Shown here: positions 21,366 through 32,400 of the stretch, one piece after another
How the letters are laid out: every line of letters begins with the position of its first letter
How positions within the stretch are numbered: the stretch's first letter is position 1
Origin: Triatoma infestans
Taxonomy: Eukaryota; Arthropoda; Insecta; Hemiptera; Reduviidae
DNA: 64,000 bases
Assembly (NCBI GenBank): GCA_011037195.1
Contig: JAAEAF010014819.1
Coordinates: 1-64,000 of the forward strand
Reading direction: 5' to 3'
Notes under the pieces: model-generated
The model's input: only the letters and a program-made list of their open reading frames with translations
Databases searched by the model: none
What the model was told of the DNA's origin: nothing
Made by a program: the position numbers and the translations under genes

Positions 21366-23071
21366 CAGCAATGTTTTGGCTAACGAAGAGCTTGATAAGC
21401 TCCCCGAACCCCTACTAAATAATAACATTATAGCAATAATAATAACAATAATGATAAAAGCTGATAAGTGCGGCAAACGCCACGCCAAGTTCGGAAGCAA
21501 TCCAGCACGTAGTAGGGACTTGTCCAGCATTGGCTCAAAGTGAATATTTATTAGACACAATTAGAATGAGAAAGTAATCTATCAAAGGATTGCTATAAAA
21601 TACAAGGTTCTGAAAGAAAAGGTATCATACTAGTATACTAAGTGTGGCCTGTGTCCTGTGATGGTGTTAAGTGTCATCAAGATCAGTGTTTACCTAATAA
21701 AAACAGTCCATTGCCATAGGCCGCATATCGTGTTCTATACAAAGAGTGGTAAGTCTGCCTAGTTAATTGATGTTGTAATACCAAATAAGCATGGACTAAT
21801 GAGAATGAAACAGGAGAAATGTAGAAGTATGAAGAGCTCACACAACTTTAAATAAATAAATTGGAGCTGTTTACAAAACAAAAATAGGAAAACGACATTT
21901 TTATTGTCACTTCCTTAAATTTTTTTTTACACACGTTACTATTAACTGCTGAGTTAGGATTTTCAGTTGAATATGAAAAGTTATTGGTGATATAATACGT
22001 TTTCTGTTTGTATGTTGTAGTGTAGCCATGAACCGCTTTGTAAGGGGCTTGTCAGTGTGTATATGTTTAAGAAGAAATGAGAAGTATTAAGATACAAAGA
22101 AGAAGAAGACACTGTTTACAATATCTAATTTGACAACATTTGAATGATTGAATAACTGAATAACAATTGCAAGTTGCTTGTAAGAAATGAAATAAGCTAG
22201 ATTAATTTTCAACTCAAAATGTTCAGGAACACTAAACTGGCTCTATATGTCCAGTATGTGTATACTGAATGAATATCGAATTTAGACAGGTGAAAGAAAG
22301 CTTCTCTTGTAGTTAATTTGCCCTAATAGAAGGGGGTTAAAAGACAATAGTGCTGAGTGCTCCGACCTCTCTTCTAACGGTAGTCTTGTACCTGGGTTTT
22401 TACCCTTTTACCAGCCAAACGTTCAAATATCCTTTAAATATTATTTCTAAATTATATTTATAAATATAATTTCTGGCAGCCATCACAAATACATAAAGGG
22501 TAAACTTGTTATATAACTGTTGGAGGTATAGAGGGGGAGGGAAAGGGTGTTCCAATTCTTTTGATCTAAAGTAAATACAGTAAAAATATTAGTACAGTTC
22601 TGAAATTTTATTTATTTATTTTATTTTGCTCATGAGTTACAAAATCTCCCAGTAAGGAGTTTGCTTTTATAAAAGTATTATAAACAAAACTGGACGTAAA
22701 AAAAGTAATAACAATGAAATAAATAACTTTGAGTCTTTAAACTTAAAAAAGAAATTTCAAAACTTTAAAAACATTTGTTAACATAAATATACTCATATTT
22801 AAAACTTAAAAAAAAAAAGAAAAAAAAAAAAAAAAAGAGCTTTAACATTCATTAAGAATAAAACTTTATTATAAATACTATTTATTTGTTCTACATTATT
22901 AATAATTTACAATAGCTGCTAAAAACAATAAGTGTTATTGTTTGTAACAATAAATTTATGTAAAAAATGTAATCATAATAGGACATTCAAACAAGAAATG
23001 ATATAATGTATCAGGACATTAGACCGGCACATAATATTCTGTTAACGTCATCAAATATATATATATATATA
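21366..23071. other. AT-rich stretch of 1.7 kb, no gene seen
   Basis: No reliable frame was found. An A-rich tract lies at about 22808-22838, and a TA run at 23055-23071 borders the mariner. Confidence 0.45.
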
Positions 23072-24375
23072 TGAGGTGTGTAAATAAGTAATGAGACTGA
23101 TTTTCCAGTGTTCGATCTGGCAACACTGGAGACGCGGCGCATGCGTGGTAGGGCAAGTAAACATCTGATACAAGTCCAGTGCAAATTTGAAAATGCTAGA
23201 GTTGTTGCACTGTCCGTAGTGACTTTTTTTGTGAGCAAGGTTTTTTTCAGTGCGTTTCAAAAATGAGTGACATCAATTACGAGCAACGTTGTGCTATCAG
23301 GTTTTGCTTCAGATTTGGGAAACGTTTGAAAAACTGTGCCAGGCCTATGGAGACAATGTTTTGTCGAGAGCACAGGTTTTTAGGTGGTTTAAGTCGTTTG
23401 CAGAAGGAAGGGAATCAATTGAAGACGAGCCTCGCAGCGGAAGGCCTTCATCTTCAAGAACCGACGAAAATGTTGGCAGAATCCACGATCTCGTGCGTTC
23501 AGATCGTCGTTTGACAGTCCGAATGATCGGCGAAGAGTTGAATTTGACTCACACAACCGTTCATCAAATTTTGACTAATGAATTGGGGGATGAGAAAAAT
23601 TTGTGCAAAAATGGTTCCGAAAAATCTTTCACAAGAGCAAAAAGACATCAGAAAGGAAAGGAGCCTTGACTTTTTGGGAGCAATTGAAAACGATCCCAAT
23701 TTTTTGGAACGTGTTATTACAGGAGACGAGTCTTGGGTGTTTGAGTATGACCCAGAAACTAAGCGTCAGAGCATGCAGTGGCACACTTCAACCTCTCCAA
23801 GGCCAAAAAAAGCAAGAATGAGCAAGTCAAAAATCAAATGCATGCTGATTTGCTTTGTTGATAGCCAAGGAATCGTTCACAAAGAATTTGTGCCTCAATG
23901 CCAAATGGTAAACCAACATTTTTACCGAGAAGTTCTTGAGAGACTTCGAAAAAGAGTCATGCGTGTGAGACCAAACATCAAAAACAAGTGGGTGTTGCAT
24001 CACGACAATGCTCCGTGTCACACCGCGATTTCTATTAATGAGTATTTGGCCAGTAATAACATTCCTTTGGCTCCTCAGCCTCCTTATTCACCCGACTTGA
24101 GTCCATGTGACTTTTTTTTGTTCCCCAAATTGAAAAATCACCTCAAGGGACGTTATTTTGGAACATTGGAGAATATTCAAACAGCCGTAACCGACCAACT
24201 GAAGTCTATTCCAGTATCCGAGTTCCAGCACTGCTATGACGAATGGAAGAATCGTCTTCAGCGTTGTGTGGCTTTCCAAGGTAGTTACTTTGAAGGGGAC
24301 AATGTTGAATTGTAATTTTAGTTGAATAAAAAAAAAAATAAAAAATCAGTCTCATTATTTAATTTACACACCTCG
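23072..24375 (+). mobile_element. Nearly full-length mariner element, 1304 bp
   Basis: TA dinucleotides flank the element at 23070-23071 and 24376-24377, inside a TA-rich target. The inverted ends of about 32 bp start TGAGGTGTGTAAATAAG on the left and CGAGGTGTGTAAATTAAA on the right, and both continue ATGAGACTGATTTT. The length is normal for a mariner. A single transposase gene fills the interior, broken by two frameshifts. The element is otherwise well preserved, so it is one of the younger insertions here. Confidence 0.95.
23263..24315 (+). pseudogene. mariner transposase (DD34D), two frameshifts
   Basis: Translation starts at ATG 23263 ([20 protein letters not shown]), which shifts near 23320 into the frame reading [20 protein letters not shown]. 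The N-terminal paired helix-turn-helix follows ([32 protein letters not shown]). A second shift near 23588 enters the long frame 23578-24315. That frame holds VITGDESWV (D50 of this frame), LHHDNAPCHT (D143) and YSPDLSPCDFFLFPKLK (D178). The spacing between the last two is 34 residues, the mariner signature. The catalytic triad is intact but two single-base changes break the gene. It ends at TAA after GDNVEL. Confidence 0.93.
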
Positions 24376-24377
24376 TA

Positions 24378-25390
24378 TATATTGTTTAGTAACTTTCAAT
24401 TTGCCAAGACTTTAGTTGTGATATAAGCGAAGAAATATTTATATTAAAATCATTAATACTCAAGATACATTCTCCCTAATCAAAATTACTTATCAGACTA
24501 TATCGTATATCTCATTACATCTACTATTCATCATTAATTCTATGTCCCTATTCAAATAATCATCTCTATCTAATCTATTTATTATATTTTTCTTTTCTAT
24601 ACTATTTTACTATTCTGAAAATAATAAAATGTCTATATTACAATAAGCATTATAATACACCGGTTTTTGCTGTCAATTCAAAATTTCAGAACAATATTTT
24701 AATACGACTGGTATATGGGGAAATATCTGGGGCAAAATTATCCCTCCGAGTAGGTAGAATGGGATTATGGCAAATCGTAAAATATGAACAGTTTTTTTTT
24801 TTGTTAATACATATAAAAACAAATTTTGCATGAACTTTTAAAATTATCTGCACATCATGGCTGAAAATGAATTAAACAACAATTTTGATTAAAATAGGTT
24901 CCATAATAAATTTTAACAATTCCCTGTAAAATATTTTTATAATTACCTATCATTATTTTAAATTAAATTGTCAGAAAAATGGCCAATGTTCTTAATTAAA
25001 TAAATTTCTATACCGTTCATAAAATTGTAATCAATATGAAAGGATTTGATATGCAAGGATGGATAGAGAGGGAGATAAGATGACGTCGTAGATAAAGAAG
25101 TAGTGTACAACAGCTAAAAACACAAAACTGTGGCAAGAAATTTGTCTGCATCGTTGATGAGCTTAGTAGAAAGACGCTGCAGCAAGGAGTAGAACTTTTG
25201 TTAAACGTCAATCAACTCAAGAAACTTATAATACTAAAACTTGCATATTCATTAAATAGCGAATAAAGAGAGCTGCTTGTAGATAAAATTTATGCAAAAC
25301 CTCATAACTGAAATATTAAGTCTTTTTCTTACAATAAATTGTTTTCAATATTTTTCATTATTTCTACAAATTTTACCCTTTATATGTAAA
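24378..25390. other. AT-rich stretch, no gene seen
   Basis: No gene was found. A short block near 24728-24752 (TCTGGGGCAAAATTATCCCT) is similar to one at 26814-26838 beside the Helitron, so an unclassified repeat may underlie both. Confidence 0.4.
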
Positions 25391-26809
25391 CTAGCTAAAC
25401 CCGGCCACCCTTAGCTGTACCTCAGTCTGATTTTAATTATTAGGGAAGTAATAGAAGTATTATAGTTGACATAGATTTAGCAAGAAAACACATCATTCAA
25501 TTCAATACCCTACTTTTCGTTGCTGTAATCTGAAAGGAAAGAAAGATGAAGTCTTTTTTTATTGTAAAGCTAGTGAATGGACTACATTTTTTGATCGTCC
25601 GTTTTCTGCATAAGCATAAAGATCAGATGGTGTATCGACTCTGGAGCATGCGACATCAGGGAGAAGCCCATAAGAGAAGCATTCGTTTTCTAAAGTCAAA
25701 CCGTACATTGTCCTTAGCGAACGCAAGGCTTATTGAAAATTGAAGTCGTTTAAATTCGAACGCCATATCTGTCGGAATGAGTGGTATTCGTGGAAGTAGT
25801 ACGTCTTCACCTTTATGAGGTCCAATGAGAATTGTTGCTTCAATTAGATTATTCATCATTTTTTTAACTACTAATCCGTGTACCATTGCATAACTTTGGC
25901 TGATTGATGTTTCAGAGTAATATAATTGCCACTCCAACTTTCAAATTTAGAATGTGAGGCGGTAATCCGGGAACATCGAGTGAATTAATAAATTCCGTTG
26001 GAAAATTCACTACTTCACTTTGGTCTATCACGGAGTCAATGGATTTGTATGTCACTGTTTCAACTGCGATTCTGTTTAGAATGATGTTGTTGATATTGTT
26101 GTGCATGTTTAGTGACAGTTTAAGAGCTGAATGCGCTGATCTACCTCCTTCCATCAACGTAGCAGCATTACCTGAAGAAGCAAGTGCTAAAGCAATATGA
26201 CCATTTGACGGATTTTAGCCAGGATTAAGGAAATTAAGAACGTTTTTCCATCTGGAGCGTCCAAAAAGTAAATCCACCGGATTGGTTGGTCACAGCTTGT
26301 ATGATGGTATCAAATGCTATCTTTTGTTCTTGAAGGAGTTTCAGTGTATTTTCTTGGACGAATAGCTGTAAGCCATTTCTAGTGTATGATTGCTCTCTGA
26401 GCAGTTCTCTCTCGAACAAGCATTGATCTACCTATTCGGTACTATAACTCTCAATTGTGTCAACAACTTGCCACACATTGCAAGGCAAAGATCCTCAATG
26501 AAGATTAGCGCTTCATTGTACATTTCTTCTGTGAAATCCATGATTATGTGTTTCTTGACGTATCCTGTGCAGAATATCTTCGGCAGAGAGCACACTACGA
26601 TCGCAACGCTCTGCGTCTGTCTATTTCTGCCAACCTCGCGAAACGCTCGGAAATTCCCGATCCCGTGGGAAGTTTGGAATTAAAAGTATATATAAACACT
26701 CTTATATAGAAATACAACGTTGTGTCAAAATTTCAAGTCAATCCATCGACTACTTTTCGAGTTTTGCGGACACAAACATACGGATGCTGAATTTTTATAT
26801 ATATATAGA
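25391..26809 (-). mobile_element. Helitron, internally deleted, both ends present
   Basis: On the minus strand the element begins A|TCTATATATATATAAAAATT at 26809, has a 5' region typical of insect Helitrons (CATCCGTATGTTTGTGTCC, CTTGAAATTTTGACACAACG), and ends GGGTGGCCGGGTTTAG-CTAG|T at 25391. The stem AGCTAA/TTAGCT lies just before the CTAG. TC start, hairpin plus CTRR end, insertion between A and T and no target duplication are the Helitron rules. The Rep (HUH nuclease) domain is gone; only the helicase end remains. An alternative 5' TC at 26813 is possible. Confidence 0.85.
25556..26600 (-). pseudogene. Helitron Pif1-like helicase, C-terminal half, broken
   Basis: From the right, EEMYNEALIFIEDLCLAMCG and KLLTQL lead to FERELLREQSYTRN and EQKIAFDTIIQAVTNQSGGF, the stretch before the Walker A loop. 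The loop itself is damaged (DAP-DGKTF, missing residues). HIALALASSGNAATLMEGGR, FINSLDVPGLPPHILNLKVG, KKMMNNLIEATIL and DVLLPRIPLIPTDMAFEFKR follow. The protein ends near 25556 with VACSRVDTPSDLYAY and KNVVHSLALQ. Pif1-type helicases unwind DNA for rolling-circle transposition in Helitrons. Several frameshifts exclude function. Confidence 0.88.
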
Positions 26810-26813
26810 TAGA

Positions 26814-27265
26814 TATGGGGTAAAATGATCCCTCTGAATACGACCGCGGGAAAACTCAGCATATTATTATAAAAAAAAAAATTGCGGTGAAAATTCCACA
26901 TTTTCCCAGTCTGAAATCTCATATTTCTGACTGAAAAATTTGTTGGTCATTTTTTTTTATGTTCAAAATTCTCATTCACACCAACTGGTGGAGCGGACGA
27001 ATATTGGTACTTAAGTGAGATATTAAATGTAGATAACATATAAAATAAATTGTTCGTGAAAAAATAGAAAAAAATAAATAAAACAGACATACATACTTAT
27101 ATAAAATAAAAGTGTGTTCGTTTATTCAGTTTAAAGAAAATGTTAGAAGCTGTTATTGAAGAAATATTGCAACTAAAAAATGACTTGATAAAGTTGCACA
27201 GTCGATTTTTTTTATAACACTTCATATTTTTAAGCTTACCACTGAACTGTACAGTTTTACCAACT
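26814..27265. other. AT-rich stretch, no gene seen
   Basis: A block TATGGGGTAAAATGATCCCT directly outside the Helitron 5' end resembles 24728-24752. Nothing else was identified. Confidence 0.4.
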
Positions 27266-27322
27266 TTCTGTTACTTACTCCTGGTTAAGGAAGTATTCGT
27301 AATTGTATCAAATTTACGTCCA
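27266..27322 (-). repeat. HINE-like repeat tail interrupted by a LINE
   Basis: CTTACTCCTGGTTAAGGAAG and TATTCGTAATTGTATCAAAT are the reversed family hairpin and tail. The match stops at about 27322 where LINE coding sequence begins. The continuation was not found downstream of the LINE. Confidence 0.55.
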
Positions 27323-28531
27323 AGGCGTTGCAAGAGCAGTTGTGGCACGACTACAACAGAGTCAAGCTCCCATTTATCCCAGGCATACTGGGAATTACCA
27401 AGATCTATGGGAGGAGTTGAAGGCGGACCCGATTTTGGGCCTGCCTACATAATGACTCCTAGGTACGACTTCCAAAAACCCTTCAAAGTCTTGATATTAG
27501 ACAGAGGGGCATGGAAGAATGGGCCGCCAATTACAGGCGAATCTATGTGGTACACGGACGGGTTCAAGATGGAAGATGGAGTGGGAGCCGGCGTGTACGG
27601 GGCTCATCCGAGATGTAATATCTCGGTGAGCCTGGGAAGGCTAGCTACGGTCTTTCAGGCGGAGCTAGTCGCGATTATTATCTGCGCCGCCGAAATAAGA
27701 AGACGGGGAGTGTATAACTCCAGAGTCGTCATTTATTCGGATAGCCAGGCTGCTCTGCGGGCAATTGACTCGTGGGAGATCAGCTCAAGGCTGGTGTGGG
27801 ACTGCCTAGGTGCACTCAGGGAAATTAGTAGCCATAATAAGGTCTTCCTGGTTTGGGTACCTGGGCACTCGGGTTACAGAGGCAATGAGGCGGCGGACCG
27901 CCTGGCCCGGGAGGGTTCAATGAGAGCACTTATCGGGCCGGAGCCGTTCTGTGGCGTCTCAAGATGCCTCAGGAGTGCATCCATCAAGGCATGGATGCAG
28001 GACCGATCAAGGGAATGGTGGGTCAAAACTTCAGGCCAGAGGCAGGCGAAAAAGTTTATCCATAGCCACTCGCCCAAGCTAACTGCGGAACTACTCCAAT
28101 TAGGCCGGGCGGCCATAAGGATAGCAGTTGGCGTTCTCACTGGCCATTGTAGATTAAATAAGCACATGCATCGCATGGGCCTGGCAACGGATAGCCTATG
28201 TAGGTTTTGTCAGGAGGAAGAGGAGACGGCACTGCACGTGGTATGTCAGTGCGAGGGGCTGGTCTGCCTTGGTAAAGAGAAGCTGGTGCCAACAAGCCTC
28301 AGCCAGGGCCCTCTCTCGGACCTATTAAGTCTTTTAAGGCAAGCAGGACTCGAGAGAGTGCTCTCATAGCAGGTGCTCTGATTGACCACCTGGGAGCCCC
28401 CCCCCCCAATTCCACAGTCCGGCTAAGGAGGGTCTCCAATTAGGGGGTGCCAGAAGAAATCCTTGGGGTGTCGCGGTGGAGTAGGCTGAAGAGCCAATTC
28501 CCCCGTTAGAATCTAATCTAATCTAATCTAA
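27323..28531 (+). mobile_element. 5'-truncated LINE with RNase H and zinc knuckle
   Basis: Coding sequence starts near 27323 (VARLQQSQAPIYPRHTGNYQ and LWEELKADPILGLPT in one frame) and shifts into the long frame at about 27440. A 3' UTR follows, with a C run (28399-28410) and a tail of (TAATC)n at 28511-28531. A repeated pentamer tail and loss of the 5' part fit target-primed reverse transcription. RNase H at the end of a LINE ORF points to the I/LOA/R1 group. Related ends lie at 9.6, 56.4 and, more distantly, 57.5 kb. Confidence 0.85.
27407..28369 (+). CDS. LINE ORF2 C-terminus: RNase HI domain plus CCHC knuckle (320 residues, partial)
   Basis: The RNase H domain has its four acidic residues in order: WYTDGF (D51), VFQAELVAI (E86), VIYSDSQAAL (D112) and HSGYRGNEAADRLA (D164, with H154 in PGHSG). 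It would degrade RNA in the RNA-DNA hybrid during second-strand synthesis. The C-terminal knuckle is C265-x2-C268-x8-H277-x4-C282 in SLCRFCQEEEETALHVVCQC. The frame ends at TAG 28367-28369. The apparent ATG at 27407 is not the true start: the upstream protein is in another frame and the reverse transcriptase is missing. GC content is higher than the surroundings, suggesting a fairly recent insertion. Confidence 0.85.
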   Translation: MGGVEGGPDFGPAYIMTPRYDFQKPFKVLILDRGAWKNGPPITGESMWYTDGFKMEDGVGAGVYGAHPRCNISVSLGRLATVFQAELVAIIICAAEIRRRGVYNSRVVIYSDSQAALRAIDSWEISSRLVWDCLGALREISSHNKVFLVWVPGHSGYRGNEAADRLAREGSMRALIGPEPFCGVSRCLRSASIKAWMQDRSREWWVKTSGQRQAKKFIHSHSPKLTAELLQLGRAAIRIAVGVLTGHCRLNKHMHRMGLATDSLCRFCQEEEETALHVVCQCEGLVCLGKEKLVPTSLSQGPLSDLLSLLRQAGLERVLS

Positions 28532-28769
28532 AGGTTGAGCTTTCCTCAAAAAATGTAATTTTATTAACTTTAGATTTTCACATTAATTACAACTAAATAT
28601 CTAATAAGAGAATTAGAAGTTTTTGAAAAATTTGCCATTTATAGCTGTGTAAATTGCTGTAATAGAAAGCTTTATGAGTGTTTCACAACAGATTTTTGCA
28701 ATTACCACTTTAGAGATAGGCCTAAAAGTAGCAACTTTTGTTTTCCTTTCTAATAAATACTTTTGCATT

Positions 28770-28834
28770 TTTTTTTTATTGGGTGTTAATTCTTAATATA
28801 TTTCTATAGGATGATTGAAATGAACCTTCATTAT
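28770..28834 (+). repeat. Direct repeat of the hairpin block at 29.0 kb
   Basis: TTTATTGGGTGTTAATTCTT, then TTCTATAGGATGATTGAAAT and GAACCTTC are repeated at 29023-29073. Between the two copies, near 28850-28890, CTCCCAACGTTTCGACACTT with AAAGGGTCATTTTCAT is a reversed, degenerate CTGAAGA...CGAAACG type motif. Confidence 0.65.
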
Positions 28835-29046
28835 TATTTAAAATATAATATCTCCCAACGTTTCGACACTTAAAGGGTCATTTTCATAGGGATGCTAGAA
28901 CATTTAATTTTTAATTGTGTAGAAAATTTCGCTTTTAAAATTTCTCAATCTTCTTGCAAAATCTTTATTTAGCTCCGCTGGTTCGGCCATGTGGTTATAA
29001 TTGCTTTTGCTGTTTTTTTTTTTATTGGGTGTTAATTCTTATATAC

Positions 29047-29165
29047 TTCTATAGGATGATTGAAGTGAACCTTCTTACAGCCACAAAATATTATATTTTA
29101 AATAATAAGGAAATAAATATAATATTTTGTGGCTGTAAGAAGGTTCATTTCAATCATCCTATAGA
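29047..29165. repeat. Near-perfect inverted repeat, 51-bp arms
   Basis: The arm 29047-29097 (TTCTATAGGATGATTGAAGT ... ATATTATATT) is the inverse complement of 29115-29165 with one mismatch. The loop is 17 bases. The transcript would form a long hairpin. It may be a small foldback element, since its outer 30 bp also occur alone at 28805-28834. Confidence 0.85.
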
Positions 29166-29384
29166 AGATCTAATAAATATGATGGCTCTAAATATGTAAT
29201 AAATATACGATATTTCACCAAAATATCGTTCAAGAGTTCTAGATAATAGCGATAAAAACTGAAAAAAAGGAAAACCGAAAAATACTTTTACAAAAGCCTA
29301 ACTTCCATTTGACGGATTTTTCACCTAACCCCTTTATATGCACTAACAAGGACACCATATAATGGATATGAGATGGAGAGAGAG

Positions 29385-29690
29385 ATTGGAATATAAGATT
29401 ATATAAACTAGAATAAATGGTGAACACTGTATAATGTAAGAGAGACGCAAACTGCAAGGACTTTACAAGTATAATAGAAGTTAGATAGCGAAATATATAC
29501 GTAGATGAGGGAGGTAATAGGTTGCTGACTGGTTGTTGACTCTTAAACTGTTGTAAAAACTCTTGTAAAACTGTCCACCTATGGGGCTAGCTCGGCTGTA
29601 TATATACACAATCTCCCACCTAAGTCTGGCGTAGGTAGCTAGTTACTAGATTGGTATTTTCGTGTTTCTCTCCGCTCTTCGGATCCTATT
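29385..29690 (-). repeat. TATA-bearing repeat, copy D (possible LTR)
   Basis: On the minus strand AATAGGATCCGAAGAGCGGA, CGCCAGACTTAGGTGGGAGA, TGTATATATACAGCC, GAGCTAGCCCCAT, CAGTTTTACAAG, CAGTCAGCAAC, TTATACAGTGTTCACC and TTCTAGTTTATAT follow in the same order as in 34405-34680. The TATATATA plus GCTAGCCC core looks like a promoter. No coding domain was seen. Confidence 0.55.
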
Positions 29691-30780
29691 AATTATAATC
29701 AATTTGGAACGTCAAGTCTGCCTTTTTGCGATTTTCCTGTTTTATTTATTTATTTATTTTGTTGTTTTGTCTGTTTTTACATTAACTAGTTATTTTGTTT
29801 TTGAGGGCTGGAATTTTTTTGTTTTGAGATATATATATATATATAAATAAATGTATATATAACATATACAATCACACACAACAGTGAGAGAAATCGTCGT
29901 TAAATAATTTCTCATTCTCTCACGTTTCCTTTCTCTCTCCCCACCTCTATCTATATATAATGTATATATCACTCAATAAAAAAAAAAATTCTTTATATGA
30001 CATAAAGAAGAGTAGTAACTCTATGTGAACACACATCTGATCCAACCAAGTTAGGGGATGTCAATTCATGCCATGTCAATTAAACTTTCCTTTATTATTA
30101 CTGCTACAGTCTATTCTCTCCCTTTAGCCCCTATTTAATCACAATCTTCAACCAAAATGTTCAACCATTGTATGTCAGGACAACGTAATAATAATTTTAT
30201 TAAAAAGAAAAAAAAAGAAAATTTAATTAAATAAGGCGGTGCCCCAAATACTATAATACCTAATGACTAATATATTAAATATTATTAGTAAATAAAAATA
30301 TATATAACTTTTTGTCTATATATACCTTAATATAAATCGTGAACTGACAAAGAATTCAAAAAAAAAAAAAAACAATAATAATAATAATACACATCTAATT
30401 CTAATATAAGAGATTATATTACATACCTACCACTACTATTCATACCACCTTGAACTTTTAATATTACTAAAAATTATTTAGAAAATAAATAAATAATCAT
30501 TAAAATTATTGTTATTTATCCGTTTGAGATCATTATGAGCAATGAGTTGGTCTTTTTTTGTTTTTTTTTAAATAATTCGTGAATAATTAAGCTATATAAT
30601 AGTTAAGATATTCAAGGGTAAAATTCTACTAATATTATTGAAATGACGATAACAGACAAATCTTGGAGAGAAGGTGAAAGAAAAAAAAACTATTTTAAAA
30701 ATGAAACAAATAATCTGTCAGCAAATGAAATTAAAAAAAGTAAAAATCAAAGTACAATGACTTTACATAATGTAAAAACT
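29691..30780. other. AT-rich stretch, no gene seen
   Basis: There is a TA microsatellite (29828-29842), an A run near 30358-30372 and an AATAATAAT stretch. No gene is supported. Confidence 0.45.
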
Positions 30781-30784
30781 CAGG

Positions 30785-31140
30785 TGTGTGAAACACACAC
30801 ACACACACGGCCTTTTCTTACTGTTGTTAATAAAATTATATTAATAATTAAATCAATTTTTTTTTTCGGGTAAAATGTTCTAAATAAAAAATAATAAGTT
30901 TATATCTATGCAGTTATCGTTCCACAAGTTTAACGGAAATCGTTAAACACGTTTTCCAAAAAAATACCAAAAACCTCAAAAATCTGTTCTGTAAAGGTGC
31001 ACTTCCGGTTTACCGATTTGGTTCAGATATGGGATTTTAATCTATATTAATATTACATAGGTGGTAGATCCATTCATAGTATTGAAGTGGTACTTGAAAA
31101 GAAAGCTCAACGCTACTGAACCATCAAAACTTTTTTTTTT
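30785..31140 (+). repeat. HINE-like repeat, old 5' part
   Basis: TGTGTGAAACACACACACAC near the start is the family 5' end with the CA expanded. CTTACTGTTG is a worn subterminal motif. AAATCTGTTCTGTAAAGG and GTGCACTTCCGGTTTACCGA are internal marks. The 3' half is not recognisable. Confidence 0.55.
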
Positions 31141-31399
31141 TAAACACACCGTAGCTCTCGAGCTTGCGCTCAAAACAGCCTATTAATGATATCCTATGAT
31201 CCCGAAACAAGAATTATTCGACAAGAAGTTAAGTTGAAAGGGAAATATAACAAGGTACCTTCTGTATATGCAATAAAATTAAGCCGCTAACAACAGACCA
31301 GCATCGCAATCATACCATTTATGTGTAGTGGAAGAAAGAAATGAAAAAAAATAAGAATTTTGAAAATAGTTTAGTGAAATAATCTTGTGAATTTAGCTA

Positions 31400-31915
31400 G
31401 TTCAAATAGTGTATTTTAGTGATGGGGAAAGAGCCAGGTACTATAATTTAGGTCAATGCAAACCAAGAGACAAAGGGCAAGAAACAGTTAGGGTAACACA
31501 ATACACTCCCTCCACACCATACCAGCATTATTTGAAAAGATTTGAACCAATAATTAGAACGCATTCTTTCAAGACAGGCTGCCTTCTGCATTGAAAAAAG
31601 AACAGTCTGAACTAGACACTGAACCAGAATACTTGTCTTGCGCTCTCTTAGCATCAGTGCCAGACATAAATTAAAACATAACGAGTTTTGCACTTAATCT
31701 AGGTAAATAATTGATTTATAAACATAATAGTTGTGATATTGTAAAATATTTAAACATCTTTAAAGATAATATATTTAATTTAATCTACCAGTGTTTTCTT
31801 GATTATTTCTTAAGACTTCTATCTCTTTCTCAAACATACAGACAAGCCCTTTACTAAACCGCTCGTGCTACACAAGCTATGCAACACATCTCACACCAAT
31901 TACATTTCATATGCA
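31400..31915 (+). repeat. Unclassified repeat, copy 2 (pair at 13.9 kb)
   Basis: CATTCTTTCAAGACAGGCTG and TTTACTAAACCGCTCGTGCT pair with 13890-14130. A 61-residue frame (31409-31594) spans part of it (QYTPSTPYQHYLKRFEPIIR) but I do not recognise a domain. Confidence 0.5.
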
Positions 31916-32149
31916 ACAAATACATTCATACTTCATACATGCAGACAAAATTCCTATCCTAATTAGCCCGTTTGAAACTCGAATCGAAATAAAAAACCCA
32001 ATCTAAGTCATTCATGCCTCAGTCATACAATAAATTACTAACATCTGACACGCACGCTCCGCCTACCCTAGAACATCCTCCTAGAACCTACCCACAGAGT
32101 ACTACATCTTAGAGCCCCTACTGCAAACTTTTTGAAGGCATCGTAAGCA

Positions 32150-32400
32150 CTAAGATTCTCCAGCTACAAGGCTAATGTATCGTTATTAATACGAATATGA
32201 TAACCATTATTGCACACCATAATTTTGCCCGGAGATCCTCATAACAAATGCATTCGAAAAAAATATTTTTGGCGGTCTCCGTGTCACCATAACTACAGGA
32301 ACTTACTAAGAACTATTTCATACCACTATTCCAGAGGAAGCATTTTCGGACATTTGTTTATTAGACATATTTGACTAGAAATGACTTCAATAATATGTCC
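32150..32400 (-). pseudogene. LINE 3' zinc-knuckle remnant
   Basis: On the minus strand SSCSYGDTETAKNIFFECIC followed by YEDLRAKLW has the C...ETAxHIFFECxxY pattern found at the end of R1/LOA-type LINE proteins, comparable with the fragment at 11.8-12.8 kb. The C-x2-C first half is worn. Upstream coding sequence is poorly preserved. Confidence 0.55.
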
